Position numbers and translations under genes: made by a program. Source: Aquimixticola soesokkakensis (GTDB lineage: Bacteria; Pseudomonadota; Alphaproteobacteria; Rhodobacterales; Rhodobacteraceae). Taken from it: DNA of 64,000 nt. The stretch covers positions 186,001 through 250,000 of the forward strand of contig NZ_FWFS01000004.1 in the NCBI RefSeq assembly GCF_900172375.1, given 5' to 3'. Below the pieces are notes generated by a model that saw nothing but the letters and a program-made list of their open reading frames with translations, did no database searches and was not told the origin of the DNA. Shown here in pieces: positions 37,070 through 46,468 of this stretch (position 1 is the stretch's first letter; every line of letters starts with the position of its first letter).

Positions 37070-38019
37070 GCCATGATTTCCCCCGCAATCCGGGTCAGCC
37101 GCTCGACACGAGCGCTTTCGAACGCCAGCAGATCAATCTGCGCGCAACCGAGCGGCGTGCAGCGCAGATTGCAACCCGTCGCTCGGTCAAGAAAAACTAC
37201 CAAGCCGCGTGGTTGGTCAATGCGATCAAGGTGATTGATCTGACCACACTGGCGGGGGATGACACGGCCGCGCGGGTGCGCAGGCTCTGTGCCAAGGCCC
37301 GTCAGCCGCTTGCCCCGCATATTCTCCAGGGTCTCGGGATCGCACCGGTGACGACAGGGGCTGTGTGCGTCTACCCCACGATGGTGCCCCACGCGGTGGA
37401 TGCTTTGGCCGGCACGGGCATTCCCGTGGCCTCTGTCGCGACGGGGTTTCCCGCGGGTTTGATGCCCCTGCCCCTGCGGCTTGAGGAGATCCGCTGGGCG
37501 GTGGCGCAAGGCGCCGCCGAGATCGACATCGTGATCACCCGCGAGCATGTGCTTGGTGGCAACTGGCAGGCGCTTTACGACGAGGTCGCGGCGATGCGCG
37601 CGGCCTGTGGCAACGCCCACCTCAAGGCCATTCTGGCGACCGGCGACTTGCAAACCCTGTCCAATGTCTACGCCGCGTCGATGGTTGCGATGCAGGCGGG
37701 GGCGGATTTCATCAAAACCTCGACCGGCAAGGAGGGCGTCAATGCCACCCTGCCCGTCTCGCTGACCATGGTGCGGGCGCTGCGCGACTACCGCGATGCC
37801 ACGGGGCAGATGGTCGGGTTCAAACCCGCAGGTGGCCTGAAAACCGCCAAGGATGCCATTGTCTGGCAGAGCCTGATGAAAGAGGAGATGGGGGCCCCTT
37901 GGCTTGCGCCCGATCTGTTTCGCATCGGGGCGTCCTCGCTTTTGGGCGACATCGAGCGCCAGTTGGAACATCACGTCACCGGGCGCTACGCCGCCGCCCA
38001 CCGCCACGCTGTTGCGTAA
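37066..38019 (+). CDS. deoC: Deoxyribose-phosphate aldolase
   Basis: 317 residues. Splits 2-deoxyribose-5-phosphate into glyceraldehyde-3-phosphate and acetaldehyde by a Schiff base. The TIM barrel shows KVIDLTTLAGDDTA, CVYPTMV, SVATGFPAG and DIVITREHVLGG. Schiff-base Lys217 is in ADFIKTSTGKEG and the second catalytic Lys in VGFKPAGGLKT. The N-terminus is about 45 residues longer than the E. coli enzyme, as in the longer eukaryote-like subgroup. It lies between its regulator (4-bp overlap) and an aldehyde dehydrogenase that can remove the acetaldehyde. Confidence 0.95.
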   Translation: MSHDFPRNPGQPLDTSAFERQQINLRATERRAAQIATRRSVKKNYQAAWLVNAIKVIDLTTLAGDDTAARVRRLCAKARQPLAPHILQGLGIAPVTTGAVCVYPTMVPHAVDALAGTGIPVASVATGFPAGLMPLPLRLEEIRWAVAQGAAEIDIVITREHVLGGNWQALYDEVAAMRAACGNAHLKAILATGDLQTLSNVYAASMVAMQAGADFIKTSTGKEGVNATLPVSLTMVRALRDYRDATGQMVGFKPAGGLKTAKDAIVWQSLMKEEMGAPWLAPDLFRIGASSLLGDIERQLEHHVTGRYAAAHRHAVA

Positions 38020-38029
38020 AGGTCTAAAA

Positions 38030-40393
38030 ATGCCCACAATTTCCGAGATTCTCATGACCATGGACTACGGCCCTGCCCCCGAGGACGCTTCGATCGCCCA
38101 TGACTGGCTGGCCCGTCACGGCGCGCGGTTTGGTCATTTCATCGCTGGCACGCTGACCAGCCCCCACACCACATTTGCCACGATCAACCCGGCAACCTCT
38201 GTCGAGCTGGCGCAGGTGAGTGCGGGCAGCGCGGCCGATGTCGATGCCGCCGTGGAGGCCGCGCGCGCGGCGCAGCCCAAATGGGCGGCCCTGTCGGGGC
38301 ATCAACGCGCGCGGCATTTGTACGCGCTGGCCCGCCACGTCCAGCAGCACGCGCGGCTTTTGTCGGTGCTGGAAACGCTGGACAACGGCAAGCCGATCCG
38401 CGAAAGCCGCGATATCGATATCCCGCTGGTGATCCGCCATTTCTACCACCATGCCGGCTGGGCCGAAGTGCTGGCCGACGAATTCCCCGCCGCCACGCCG
38501 CTGGGGGTCTGTGCGCAGGTGATCCCGTGGAATTTCCCGCTGTTGATGCTGGCGTGGAAGGTCGCGCCCGCTCTGGCTGCGGGCAACACAGTCGTTCTCA
38601 AACCTGCCGAATACACCCCGCTCACGGCGCTGGCCTTTGCGCAAATCGCCCATGAAGCGGGTTTGCCGGAGGGTGTGCTCAACATCGTGACGGGGGACGG
38701 CGAGACAGGGGCGCTGCTGACGGGGCATGCGGGCGTGGATAAAGTCGCCTTCACCGGATCGACCGAGGTGGGCCGTCTCATTCGCAAGCAGATCGCGGGA
38801 TCGGGCAAGGCCCTGACGCTGGAACTCGGGGGGAAATCGCCTTTCATCGTCTTTGCGGACGCGGATCTGGACGCGGCGGTCGAAGGTGTCGTGGACGCCA
38901 TCTGGTTTAACGGCGGGCAGGTGTGTTGCGCGGGATCGCGGCTGTTGGTGGCCGAAGCTGTCGCCCCCCGGTTCACCGCTTTGCTCAAAGCGCGGCTTGG
39001 CAAATTGGTGACGGGCGATCCGCTGGATAAATCTGTGGATCTCGGGGCCATCGTGCATCCTGTGCAGCTTGAGCGGATCACCTCGCTGGTCGATCAGGGC
39101 GTTGCCGAGGGGGCCGTCTTGACGCAAGGAGCCGCCCCCGAGGGCTGTTTCTTTGCGCCCACGCTGGCCGAAAACGTCGATCCGGCCAGCATTCTGGCGA
39201 CCACGGAAATTTTTGGCCCCGTGGCGACGCTCACGACCTTTCGCACGCCCGCTGACGCGCTGGTGTTGGCAAATGCCACCAACTACGGGCTGGCCGCCTC
39301 GATCTGGTCGGAAAATATTTCGCTTGCCCTCGACATGGCAGCCAAGGTGAAAGCGGGGGTTGTCTGGATCAATGCCACCAACCTGTTTGATGCGGCTGCG
39401 GGCTTTGGCGGGATGCGCGAAAGCGGCTTTGGCCGCGAGGGCGGGCGCGAAGGCATGGTGGCCTATCTGGCCATGCCATCGCCCAAAGCGGGCAAGGCCG
39501 AAACGCCGCCCGCCGCCTGTGATCCCTTGCCAGGTGACACAGCGCCAGGGGCAAAGGGGGGCATAGACCGCACGGCCAAGCTCTACATCGCCGGCAAGCA
39601 GACCCGCCCCGACAGCGGCTATTCCTATGCGGTGCAGGGTCCCAAGGGCGCAATCGGCCTTGCGCCTTTGGGCAATCGCAAGGATATCCGCAACGCGGTG
39701 GAAGCCGCGCACAAAGCCTTTGGCTGGGGCAAAGCCACCGGCCATAACCGCGCGCAGGTGCTGTATTATTTCGCCGAAAACCTGGAGGCGCGCGCCGAGG
39801 AATTCGTCGCACGGCTCACGGCCATGGGCCTTGGCAAATCCGCCAGATCCGAAGTCGACACAGCGGTGCAGCGTGCCTTCTGGTACGCCGCACAGGCTGA
39901 TAAATTCGACGGGCATGTGCATTCCACACAGGCCAATCACGTAACGCTCGCCATGCATGAACCGATGGGCGTCATCGCAATTTCCTGCCCGGATCGCAGC
40001 CCGCTTTTGGGCTTTGTCTCGCTGGTGCTGCCCGCGATTGCCACGGGCAATGCGGTGGTGGTCACGCCCTCGCAAAGCCATCCGTTGATCGCCTGCGATC
40101 TGGTGCAAGTCATGGAAACCTCCGACATTCCCGCAGGGGTCATCAACATCGTGACAGGCCCGCGCGACGACCTTGCGCGCGTGTTGGCCGATCACGACGA
40201 TGTGGCCGCACAGTGGTATTTCGGTACGGCGCAGAGCTGCGCGGATGTTGAAGCCCGCTCGGCGGGGAACCTCAAGCAAACCTGGGTCGAGGTGGCGGGT
40301 CTGCGCGATTTCTCAAGCTCTGCGGGCTATGGCAAAGGATTCCTTCACCGCGCCACGCAGGTCAAGAACATCTGGGTGCCCTACGGCATCTAG
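38030..40393 (+). CDS. Two-domain aldehyde dehydrogenase (ALDH16 type)
   Basis: 787 residues from the ATG at 38030, 10 bp after deoC. The first domain (about 40-480) is a complete ALDH: VIPWNFPLLM, FTGSTEVG, Glu265 (LELGGKSP) and catalytic Cys299 (FNGGQVCCAGSR). The second domain (about 510-787) is ALDH-like (VISCPDRSPLLG, PAGVINIVTG) but is short and has no catalytic Cys block. This is the ALDH16 layout; a bacterial ALDH16 from Loktanella, also Rhodobacterales, has been studied structurally. With deoC, the natural substrate is probably acetaldehyde, oxidised to acetate. Confidence 0.92.
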   Translation: MPTISEILMTMDYGPAPEDASIAHDWLARHGARFGHFIAGTLTSPHTTFATINPATSVELAQVSAGSAADVDAAVEAARAAQPKWAALSGHQRARHLYALARHVQQHARLLSVLETLDNGKPIRESRDIDIPLVIRHFYHHAGWAEVLADEFPAATPLGVCAQVIPWNFPLLMLAWKVAPALAAGNTVVLKPAEYTPLTALAFAQIAHEAGLPEGVLNIVTGDGETGALLTGHAGVDKVAFTGSTEVGRLIRKQIAGSGKALTLELGGKSPFIVFADADLDAAVEGVVDAIWFNGGQVCCAGSRLLVAEAVAPRFTALLKARLGKLVTGDPLDKSVDLGAIVHPVQLERITSLVDQGVAEGAVLTQGAAPEGCFFAPTLAENVDPASILATTEIFGPVATLTTFRTPADALVLANATNYGLAASIWSENISLALDMAAKVKAGVVWINATNLFDAAAGFGGMRESGFGREGGREGMVAYLAMPSPKAGKAETPPAACDPLPGDTAPGAKGGIDRTAKLYIAGKQTRPDSGYSYAVQGPKGAIGLAPLGNRKDIRNAVEAAHKAFGWGKATGHNRAQVLYYFAENLEARAEEFVARLTAMGLGKSARSEVDTAVQRAFWYAAQADKFDGHVHSTQANHVTLAMHEPMGVIAISCPDRSPLLGFVSLVLPAIATGNAVVVTPSQSHPLIACDLVQVMETSDIPAGVINIVTGPRDDLARVLADHDDVAAQWYFGTAQSCADVEARSAGNLKQTWVEVAGLRDFSSSAGYGKGFLHRATQVKNIWVPYGI

Positions 40394-40403
40394 GCCGCGG
40401 GCC

Positions 40404-41594
40404 TTATGCGCCCGCAGCGATCACCTTGGTCGCGGCCTCAAGCGCGCCTGCGCCGCGCGCGATTCCCAAGGCCTCGAAAGCCGCTTCAAGGCTGGCGATA
40501 TTGCCCAAGACCATATGGGCGTTCAAATGCCCCATATGGCCGACGCGGAAAAACCCGTGCCATTCGGGTGACGCGGGATCGACCAGACCAAGGGAAATGC
40601 CAAGCGTCACGCCAGCCTCCTGTTCCATCCATTCGCGCAGACGGGTGGCATCGGGGGCGGTCATGCGCAGCGTCGTGACAGCATTCGACCGCGCGGCGGG
40701 ATCGGCGATGTTCAACTCGGTGCATCCCCATGCCGCAAAGGCCGCGTGATAGGCGCTGGCAAGGGTCGCATGGCGGGCCCAGACGGCCTCCAACCCCTCC
40801 TCGAGGATCATATCGACCGCCGCGCGCAGGGCGTAGAGGTGATGGGTCGGTGCCGTCCCGTCGAAATATTCATAGAGTTGCGCAGGCGTGGCGCGCCCCG
40901 TCCAATCCCAATAGGGCGTGCGCAAATCTGCGGCTTTTCCCGCCTCCAAGGCGCGGTCGGAGAACCAGATAAATCCCATGCCCGGCGGGGTCATCAGACC
41001 CTTTTGCGAGGCGGCGATCATCACATCGACGTTCCAGTCGTCAAACCGGAACTCGTCGCAGCCCAGCGAGGCAATGCAATCCACCATCAACAGCGCCGGA
41101 TGCCCCAAATCGCGCATCGCCGCCCCCAAGGCTTTGATATCATTGCGCACCGACGTGGCCGTATCGACGTGAACGCAGGTCACCGCCTTGATGGTGTGAT
41201 GGCTGTCAAGCTTGAGCGCATTGATCACCTGCGCCACTTCCAACGCGGCGCGATTGCCAAAATCAAGCTCTGCAACCTGCGCGCCCAAGGCGCGCGCCAC
41301 CCCTGCCCAACCGGAGCCGAAGTTGCCCGTGACCAGCGACAAAACCCGATCCCCGCGCGAGATCACATTGCTCAGGGATGCTTCCCAAAGACCATGACCG
41401 TTGGTGATATACATCGCCAGATTCTGCGAGGTGCCGGCAATGGTTTTCAGGTCGGGCACCAGGCCGTGGGTCATGTCGACCATCTCGCCGGTATAGATAT
41501 TGGGCGCGGACCGCATCATCGCGCGCAGAACGCGCTCGGGCATCACAGAGGGGCCCGGAATAGCAAGGTAGGTGCGACCATTGGCAAGGGACAT
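40404..41594 (-). CDS. Class V PLP aminotransferase (alanine/serine-glyoxylate type)
   Basis: 396 residues. A fold-type I enzyme with PLP-binding Lys198 (AASQKGLMTPPG), Asp172 (LMVDCIASLG) and the N-terminal PGPSVMPERVL block typical of alanine-glyoxylate/serine-glyoxylate transaminases. The C-terminal substrate Arg region is FFRVGHMGHLNAH. It may use glyoxylate or pyruvate as amino acceptor; pyridoxamine-pyruvate transaminase is a close alternative within this group. It converges with the ALDH16 gene (10 bp between them) and diverges from the phosphatase gene, with a 248-bp promoter region. Confidence 0.88.
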   Translation of the reverse strand: MSLANGRTYLAIPGPSVMPERVLRAMMRSAPNIYTGEMVDMTHGLVPDLKTIAGTSQNLAMYITNGHGLWEASLSNVISRGDRVLSLVTGNFGSGWAGVARALGAQVAELDFGNRAALEVAQVINALKLDSHHTIKAVTCVHVDTATSVRNDIKALGAAMRDLGHPALLMVDCIASLGCDEFRFDDWNVDVMIAASQKGLMTPPGMGFIWFSDRALEAGKAADLRTPYWDWTGRATPAQLYEYFDGTAPTHHLYALRAAVDMILEEGLEAVWARHATLASAYHAAFAAWGCTELNIADPAARSNAVTTLRMTAPDATRLREWMEQEAGVTLGISLGLVDPASPEWHGFFRVGHMGHLNAHMVLGNIASLEAAFEALGIARGAGALEAATKVIAAGA

Positions 41595-41842
41595 CGGCGC
41601 GGCTTTCTGTAAAAGTGGACTATCTGATCAAAAGCCGTACCCTTCGCATCTGCGCCGGTCAATCGCCGCGGCTCCCCTCAGGGCCCCTGCACCGCATCCC
41701 TTTGCGGCACATGCCACTTTCGCAGGCAGGCTGCGGGGCGCGAAAACCTTGCGCCAGAGCGTGGGGGCGGTTAAATCGGCAGTCAGCCCAGACTGTCTCA
41801 TGACATCAAACACGCCACGACGGTCCGCAAAGGAACCCGCCC

Positions 41843-42532
41843 ATGTTTTCCAAACTCCAGCAATCCTTCAAGAAACTGGAACGGGCGAAAGTCGGCTCTT
41901 TTGGAAATGACATCGAAAGCCCCAAGGGCCGCCGCGCCGCGATGTGGCATTTCCACCTCGTTGATCATGCGTTCCTGCGCGGCCTTTGGACCAACCTCGA
42001 CCAGATCGCGCCGCAGGTTTGGCGCTCGAACCAGCCGGGACCGGCGCGCGTCGAACGCTACGCCAAAATGGGGATCAAAACGATCATCAACCTGCGTGGC
42101 ACCCCCAATGTCAGCCACTATCTGCTGGAACGCCAGGCCTGCGCCGCCCATGGCATTGCGCTGGAATCTCTGGCGCTCAAAGCCCGCCACGCGGCCAAGA
42201 CCGAAGACTACCTTGCGCTGCTCGATCTGTTTGATCGCGTCGAGAAGCCGTTTTTGATGCATTGCAAATCGGGCGCGGACCGCGCGGGTCTGGCCAGTGC
42301 CTTTTACCTGCTGCATGCCTGCGGGGCGAGCGTGCCAGAGGCCCGAAAGCAACTGCACATCCGCTATATGCACCTCTCGACAACCAAAACCGGCGTGCTG
42401 GACTATCTGCTTGATTGCTTTGAAGCCGATCTGGCGCGCCTTGGGCCGATCCCGCTGCGCGACTGGCTGACCCATCACTACGACCGCAAGGCCGTAAACG
42501 ACGGGTTCACCCCGCGCTGGGGGCGCAAGTGA
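41843..42532 (+). CDS. Dual-specificity/tyrosine phosphatase family protein
   Basis: 229 residues. The Cys-based phosphatase signature HCKSGADRAG has nucleophile Cys141 and Arg147. Upstream QVWRSNQPGPARVERYAKMGIKTIINLRG is the usual start of bacterial DSP/PTP proteins of this kind. The N-terminal 35 residues are a basic/amphipathic lead, perhaps membrane-associating; no signal peptide. The gene is fused by a GTGA overlap to an ABC exporter gene, so dephosphorylation of a lipid, sugar or regulator linked to export is inferred. Confidence 0.88.
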   Translation: MFSKLQQSFKKLERAKVGSFGNDIESPKGRRAAMWHFHLVDHAFLRGLWTNLDQIAPQVWRSNQPGPARVERYAKMGIKTIINLRGTPNVSHYLLERQACAAHGIALESLALKARHAAKTEDYLALLDLFDRVEKPFLMHCKSGADRAGLASAFYLLHACGASVPEARKQLHIRYMHLSTTKTGVLDYLLDCFEADLARLGPIPLRDWLTHHYDRKAVNDGFTPRWGRK

Positions 42533-44424
42533 GCCAACAGCCCACCGCCCCCCTCCCCGCAAAACAGGGTCAAAACCAGCGGCTTGGCCTGTGGCTGTGG
42601 CGGGCCTACATCCGGCGGCACACGGGCAAGATCCTGCTTGCCATGCTGTTCATGGCGCTGGAGGGGTCGGTTCTGGGCATCCTGAGCTACTTCGTCCAGC
42701 CGATGTTTGACAATGTGCTTGTCGGCTCGGATGGCGCGGCGTTGAAATGGGTGGCGCTTGGCGCGGTTGGCATCCTGTCTTTGCGCGCGGTGTCGACCTT
42801 CACCCAGCGCAACCTGATGGCCTCGGTGCAGACCAAAGTCTCGACCACGTTGCAGGCCGATATGGTCGCCCACATGCTGACGCTCGATGGCGATTTCTAC
42901 CAAGACAACACCCCCGGCGTTCTGATCGAGCGCACGCGCGGCGACACGCTGGCCGCCTCCACCATCTGGAACACCGTCGCGACCTCGGTGGGGCGCGATA
43001 TGGTCAGCCTGATCTCTCTGCTGGGCGTTGCCCTTTACACCGACTGGACCTGGACGCTGATCGCCGTGGCGGGGGCGCCCTTGGTGCTGTTCCCGATCAC
43101 GGTGCTGCAAAAACGGGTGCGCCGCGCCACCCGCGCCGCGCGCGCCGCCGCCGCCACCGTGTCCAACCGGCTGGACGAAATTTTCCACGGGGCCGTCACG
43201 ATCAAACTGTCCGCGACCGAAAAACGCGAAGCCAAACGTTTTGGAGCGACGCTCAACACCCAGCGCCGCGCGGAACTGAAGGCGGTGATGGGACAAGCGG
43301 CCATTCCCGGGCTGATCGACCTTGTGGCCGGCATCGGCCTTGCGGGGGTCCTGTACTACGGCGGCGGGCAGATCGTTGCGGGCGAGAAAACCGTCGGGGA
43401 ATTCATGTCGTTTTTCACCGCCATCGCACTGGTGTTCGAACCGCTGCGCCGCGTGGGCAATATTTCGGGCACATGGCAGGTGGCCTTGGGGTCCATCGAA
43501 CGCATCCACGGGATTTTCGAGGCCAAGCCGACGATCAAATCGCCCGCCACCCCTGTCGCTCTTGCCAAACCCGCGCGCGAGGCGGACATCACCTTGGCCA
43601 ACGTGTCCTTTGCCTATGGCACCGCCCCCGTGCTGCGCGGCGCAACCTTCACGGCGCGCGCGGGCGAGACCACCGCGCTTGTGGGGGCGTCGGGCGCAGG
43701 AAAATCCACCGTTTTCAACCTGCTCACGCGGCTCGTGGACGCCACGGACGGCGAAATTACCATCGGCGGGCAGGATATCCGAACCCTCGCCCTGCCCCAA
43801 TTGCGCAACCTCTATTCGGTCGTCAGCCAGGAGACCCTGCTGTTTGACGAAAGCCTGCGCGACAATATCACCATGGGCGAAACGCCTGATCCTGCGCAGC
43901 TGACGGCGGCGATGGACGCCGCGCATGTGTCGGAATTCGTGCAAGGTCTTGGCAATGGCCTGGACACGGCGGCCGGTCCGCGCGGCTCGGCGCTGTCGGG
44001 CGGGCAACGCCAACGGATCGCGATTGCGCGCGCAGTGCTGCGCGACCGTCCGGTGCTTTTGCTCGACGAGGCGACATCGGCGCTGGATGCGCGCTCGGAA
44101 AAGATCGTGCAAGAGGCCCTGGAACGCCTGTCGAAAGGGCGCACAACGCTGGTGATCGCGCACCGCCTCTCGACCATCCGCGCCGCGCATTCCATCGTGG
44201 TGATGGATCGCGGACGCGTGGTGGACCAAGGCACCCATGAGGAGCTTCTGGCGCGGGGCGGCATCTATGCCGACCTCTATCGCCTGCAATATTCCGAAGG
44301 CAAAACCGTGTCGGATGCCAGGGCCAAGGCGATCGCCGCCCCCGATGCTGCGCAGGACAGCGATGAAACCCCGAGCCCGCTCGCGCGGATGTTCAGCGCC
44401 TTTTCAACGATCTGGAAACGCTAG
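42529..44424 (+). CDS. MsbA-like ABC exporter (fused membrane and ATPase domains)
   Basis: 631 residues from a GTG at 42529 that overlaps the phosphatase stop. Six membrane helices are expected in about 30-310. The ATPase (about 352-590) has Walker A GASGAGKST (386-394), signature LSGGQ (489-493), Walker B PVLLLDE (508-514) and a switch His in IAHRL. Half-transporter layout, so it works as a homodimer, exporting lipid, glycolipid or drug-like molecules. A 40-residue Ala/Asp-rich tail follows the ATPase. Its stop TAG overlaps the stop of the convergent glycosyltransferase-like gene. Confidence 0.93.
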   Translation: MSQQPTAPLPAKQGQNQRLGLWLWRAYIRRHTGKILLAMLFMALEGSVLGILSYFVQPMFDNVLVGSDGAALKWVALGAVGILSLRAVSTFTQRNLMASVQTKVSTTLQADMVAHMLTLDGDFYQDNTPGVLIERTRGDTLAASTIWNTVATSVGRDMVSLISLLGVALYTDWTWTLIAVAGAPLVLFPITVLQKRVRRATRAARAAAATVSNRLDEIFHGAVTIKLSATEKREAKRFGATLNTQRRAELKAVMGQAAIPGLIDLVAGIGLAGVLYYGGGQIVAGEKTVGEFMSFFTAIALVFEPLRRVGNISGTWQVALGSIERIHGIFEAKPTIKSPATPVALAKPAREADITLANVSFAYGTAPVLRGATFTARAGETTALVGASGAGKSTVFNLLTRLVDATDGEITIGGQDIRTLALPQLRNLYSVVSQETLLFDESLRDNITMGETPDPAQLTAAMDAAHVSEFVQGLGNGLDTAAGPRGSALSGGQRQRIAIARAVLRDRPVLLLDEATSALDARSEKIVQEALERLSKGRTTLVIAHRLSTIRAAHSIVVMDRGRVVDQGTHEELLARGGIYADLYRLQYSEGKTVSDARAKAIAAPDAAQDSDETPSPLARMFSAFSTIWKR

Positions 44425-44822
44425 GCGCGCAAAAGACGCGCGACCGGCATCAGGCCAAAGCGCCCCCAGATGCGCGCGCGAAGTCCGACCGGCAGTCGAA
44501 AGGCAGAGCGCCTTGCGCCCTGCGCGCCGCTCAACACCAGCGCTTCGACACGGCCCACCCAGCCCTCGGGCAAACGCGCGCCCTGCGCCAGTTCCAGCCG
44601 CCATGCCGCGCCGCAGGCGGCGCGCGCCGCCGTCACGCCGCCCTCGACAATCTCGGCCCCGACCGCATCGATCAGATCCGCCAAACCGTCATGGGCAAGA
44701 TCACAGACCAGCACTTCGCGGATCAGACCCGCGTCAATTCCGGCCATGAGGTCTTTGACCTGCGCCGTAAATCCGGCTGCATTCGCCACCCCTGTGATCA
44801 CAACCGAAACCGGTGCGCGCAT
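44421..44822 (-). CDS. Short glycosyltransferase-2-like protein, probably inactive
   Basis: 133 residues from the ATG at 44822 (GGAGAG upstream). The start MRAPVSVVITG and the following AAGFTAQVKDLMAGIDAGLIREVLVCDL resemble the first beta-alpha units of GT2 enzymes, but the nucleotide-sugar DxD block and the whole acceptor half are missing; an ending RLPVGLRARIWGRFGLMPVARLL resembles a GT2 segment further on. It looks like an internally deleted glycosyltransferase that kept its frame. Convergent with the ABC exporter and divergent from ygfZ. Function unknown. Confidence 0.65.
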   Translation of the reverse strand: MRAPVSVVITGVANAAGFTAQVKDLMAGIDAGLIREVLVCDLAHDGLADLIDAVGAEIVEGGVTAARAACGAAWRLELAQGARLPEGWVGRVEALVLSGAQGARRSAFRLPVGLRARIWGRFGLMPVARLLRA

Positions 44823-44935
44823 CGCAAACTCTCCAACAACTCGGCCCTTCTGTTTTCGGGCCTGCAGACCTATATTCCATGCGCACGCCCAAAGACGAGA
44901 CATAATTGCAAAGGGGCGCAACGAGAGGCCGAATG

Positions 44936-45682
44936 ATGAGCATTCCCGAGCACGACACCCCCCGTCACATTCTGGAAATCAGCGGTACGCAGCGGCGCAA
45001 GTTCCTGCAAGGGCTGGTGTCCAACGACGTGAACCGGCTGGATGAGGGCATGGTCTATGCCGCCCTTCTGACCCCGCAGGGAAAATATCTGTGCGACTTC
45101 CTGCTGGTGGAAGAGGACGGGGTGATCCTGCTCGACGCCCCTGCCCCGCTGGCGCCGGCCCTGTTCCAGCGACTGGGCATGTACAAACTGCGCTCCGATG
45201 TCACTCTGACGCCCTCACAGCGCGCGCTGGCGCGAGGTCTGGGCGACGTGCCCGCCGGTGCCTACGCCGACCCGCGCGACCCGGCCCTTGGCTGGCGGGC
45301 CTATGACGGGCGCGACAGCGAGGATCACGACTGGACCGCGCTGCGTGTCGCGCAGTGCATTCCCGAAGCGGGAATTGAATTGACCCCCGACAGCTACCTG
45401 TTGGAAAGCCGCTTCGAAGCCCTCAACGGTGTTGATTTTCGCAAAGGTTGCTACGTCGGCCAAGAGGTGACCGCGCGGATGAAACATAAGACCGAGCTGC
45501 GCAAGGGCCTGCGCCGCGTCGCCCTCACCGGCCATGCGCCCATCGGCACGCCCCTGTTAAACGACAGCGGCAAAGAGGCGGGCACGCTGTATTCCCAAGC
45601 CGATGGTCACGCCATCGCCTACCTGCGGTTTGACCGCGCCACCGGCCCGTTACGCGCGGGCGACGCGGTGATCACGCCCTGA
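44936..45682 (+). CDS. ygfZ: Folate-binding protein YgfZ/IBA57 family
   Basis: 248 residues. Shares the fold of the glycine-cleavage T protein and binds folate; assists assembly or repair of Fe-S enzymes such as MiaB. The family signature KGCYVGQEVTARM with the redox Cys172 is present, as are ISGTQRRKFLQGLVSNDV near the N-terminus and LTPQGKYLCDFLLVEEDG. The start is 44936 or 44933 (two adjacent ATGs; GAGAGG upstream gives best spacing to 44936). A terminator follows. Confidence 0.93.
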   Translation: MSIPEHDTPRHILEISGTQRRKFLQGLVSNDVNRLDEGMVYAALLTPQGKYLCDFLLVEEDGVILLDAPAPLAPALFQRLGMYKLRSDVTLTPSQRALARGLGDVPAGAYADPRDPALGWRAYDGRDSEDHDWTALRVAQCIPEAGIELTPDSYLLESRFEALNGVDFRKGCYVGQEVTARMKHKTELRKGLRRVALTGHAPIGTPLLNDSGKEAGTLYSQADGHAIAYLRFDRATGPLRAGDAVITP

Positions 45683-45714
45683 CGCCGCAAGCCGCAGCCG
45701 CCCCCACAGACCGA

Positions 45715-45741
45715 AAAGGCCACCCGCGCGGGGTGGCCTTT
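45715..45741. terminator. Terminator after ygfZ
   Basis: AAAGGCCACCC pairs with GGGTGGCCTTT around GCGCG, with A/T flanks on both sides, so it can also act for the convergent efp transcript. Confidence 0.85.
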
Positions 45742-45816
45742 GTCATCATACTTGCGTGAGCGCGCCGTGATCGGTTGCGGCGCGCCCGCGCGCTGCCCCC
45801 GCCCGCAATGAGGCGC

Positions 45817-45863
45817 GGATCACCTAGGGATCACCTAGGGATCAGGCGCGGGGATCAGGCGCG
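45817..45863 (+). repeat. Two nested tandem repeats at the end of efp
   Basis: GGATCACCTAG occurs at 45817-45827 and 45828-45838. GGGATCAGGCGCG follows at 45838-45850 and 45851-45863. The last copy contains the efp stop codon (45855-45857). Confidence 0.8.
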
Positions 45864-46418
45864 TTCGGAATATTCCATGGTCTCGGTGTTGACGATGATC
45901 GCCTCGTCCTGACCGACAAAGGGCGGCACCATGACGCGCACGCCATTGTCGAGGATCGCGGGTTTGAACGAATTTGCCGCCGTCTGGCCTTTGACCACCG
46001 GCTCGGTTTCGACGATGACGCAGGTCACTTTTTGCGGAACGGTCGCGTTCAACGCCTCTTCGTCGTGGAATTCGACGACGATGGTCATCCCGTCTTGCAA
46101 GAAGGGGCGACGATCCCCCAAAAGTTCAGCATCCAGAGTGACTTGGTCATAGGTTTCGACATCCATAAAGGTCAGCTGACCGTCGGATTCGAACAGGAAC
46201 TGCATGTCTTTTTGCTCAAGACGTACACGCTCGACCTTATCAGCAGAGCGGAAGCGTTCGTTGAGTTTGCGCCCGTCGCGCAGGTTCTTCATTTCGACCT
46301 GGGCAAAGGCACCGCCCTTGCCGGGCTTGACGTGGTCGACTTTGACGGCGCCCCAAAGGCCCCCGTCGTGCTCCAGAACATAACCGGGGCGGATCTCGTT
46401 TCCGTTAATTTTGGGCAT
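45855..46418 (-). CDS. efp: Elongation factor P
   Basis: 187 residues, the three-domain tRNA-shaped factor that rescues ribosomes stalled at polyproline. The tip loop is [13 protein letters not shown] with Lys34, the residue that other bacteria modify; the surrounding KPGKGGAF is the Lys type. Domain II/III blocks [12 protein letters not shown] and [29 protein letters not shown] are as usual. Single gene, divergent from the DUF6280 gene. The stop codon lies inside a tandem duplication. Confidence 0.96.
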   Translation of the reverse strand: MPKINGNEIRPGYVLEHDGGLWGAVKVDHVKPGKGGAFAQVEMKNLRDGRKLNERFRSADKVERVRLEQKDMQFLFESDGQLTFMDVETYDQVTLDAELLGDRRPFLQDGMTIVVEFHDEEALNATVPQKVTCVIVETEPVVKGQTAANSFKPAILDNGVRVMVPPFVGQDEAIIVNTETMEYSERA

Positions 46419-46440
46419 TGGGCAAAACCATGACAGAAGG

Positions 46441-46468
46441 TTGACTGAATTCTGGCTGACCCTATATC
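46441..46468 (+). promoter_or_regulatory. Possible promoter for the DUF6280 gene
   Basis: TTGACT (46441-46446) and TATATC (46463-46468) are 16 bp apart. The start codon is 163 bp downstream, so a long leader would result; other promoters are possible. Confidence 0.35.

Noticed and set aside
38024-40279. Long minus-strand frame opposite the ALDH16 gene
   Set aside because: Composition (His/Arg/Gly-rich) is that of an antisense shadow; the plus-strand enzyme has complete motifs.
42478-44289. Long minus-strand frame opposite the ABC exporter
   Set aside because: No motifs and full overlap with an intact ABC transporter.
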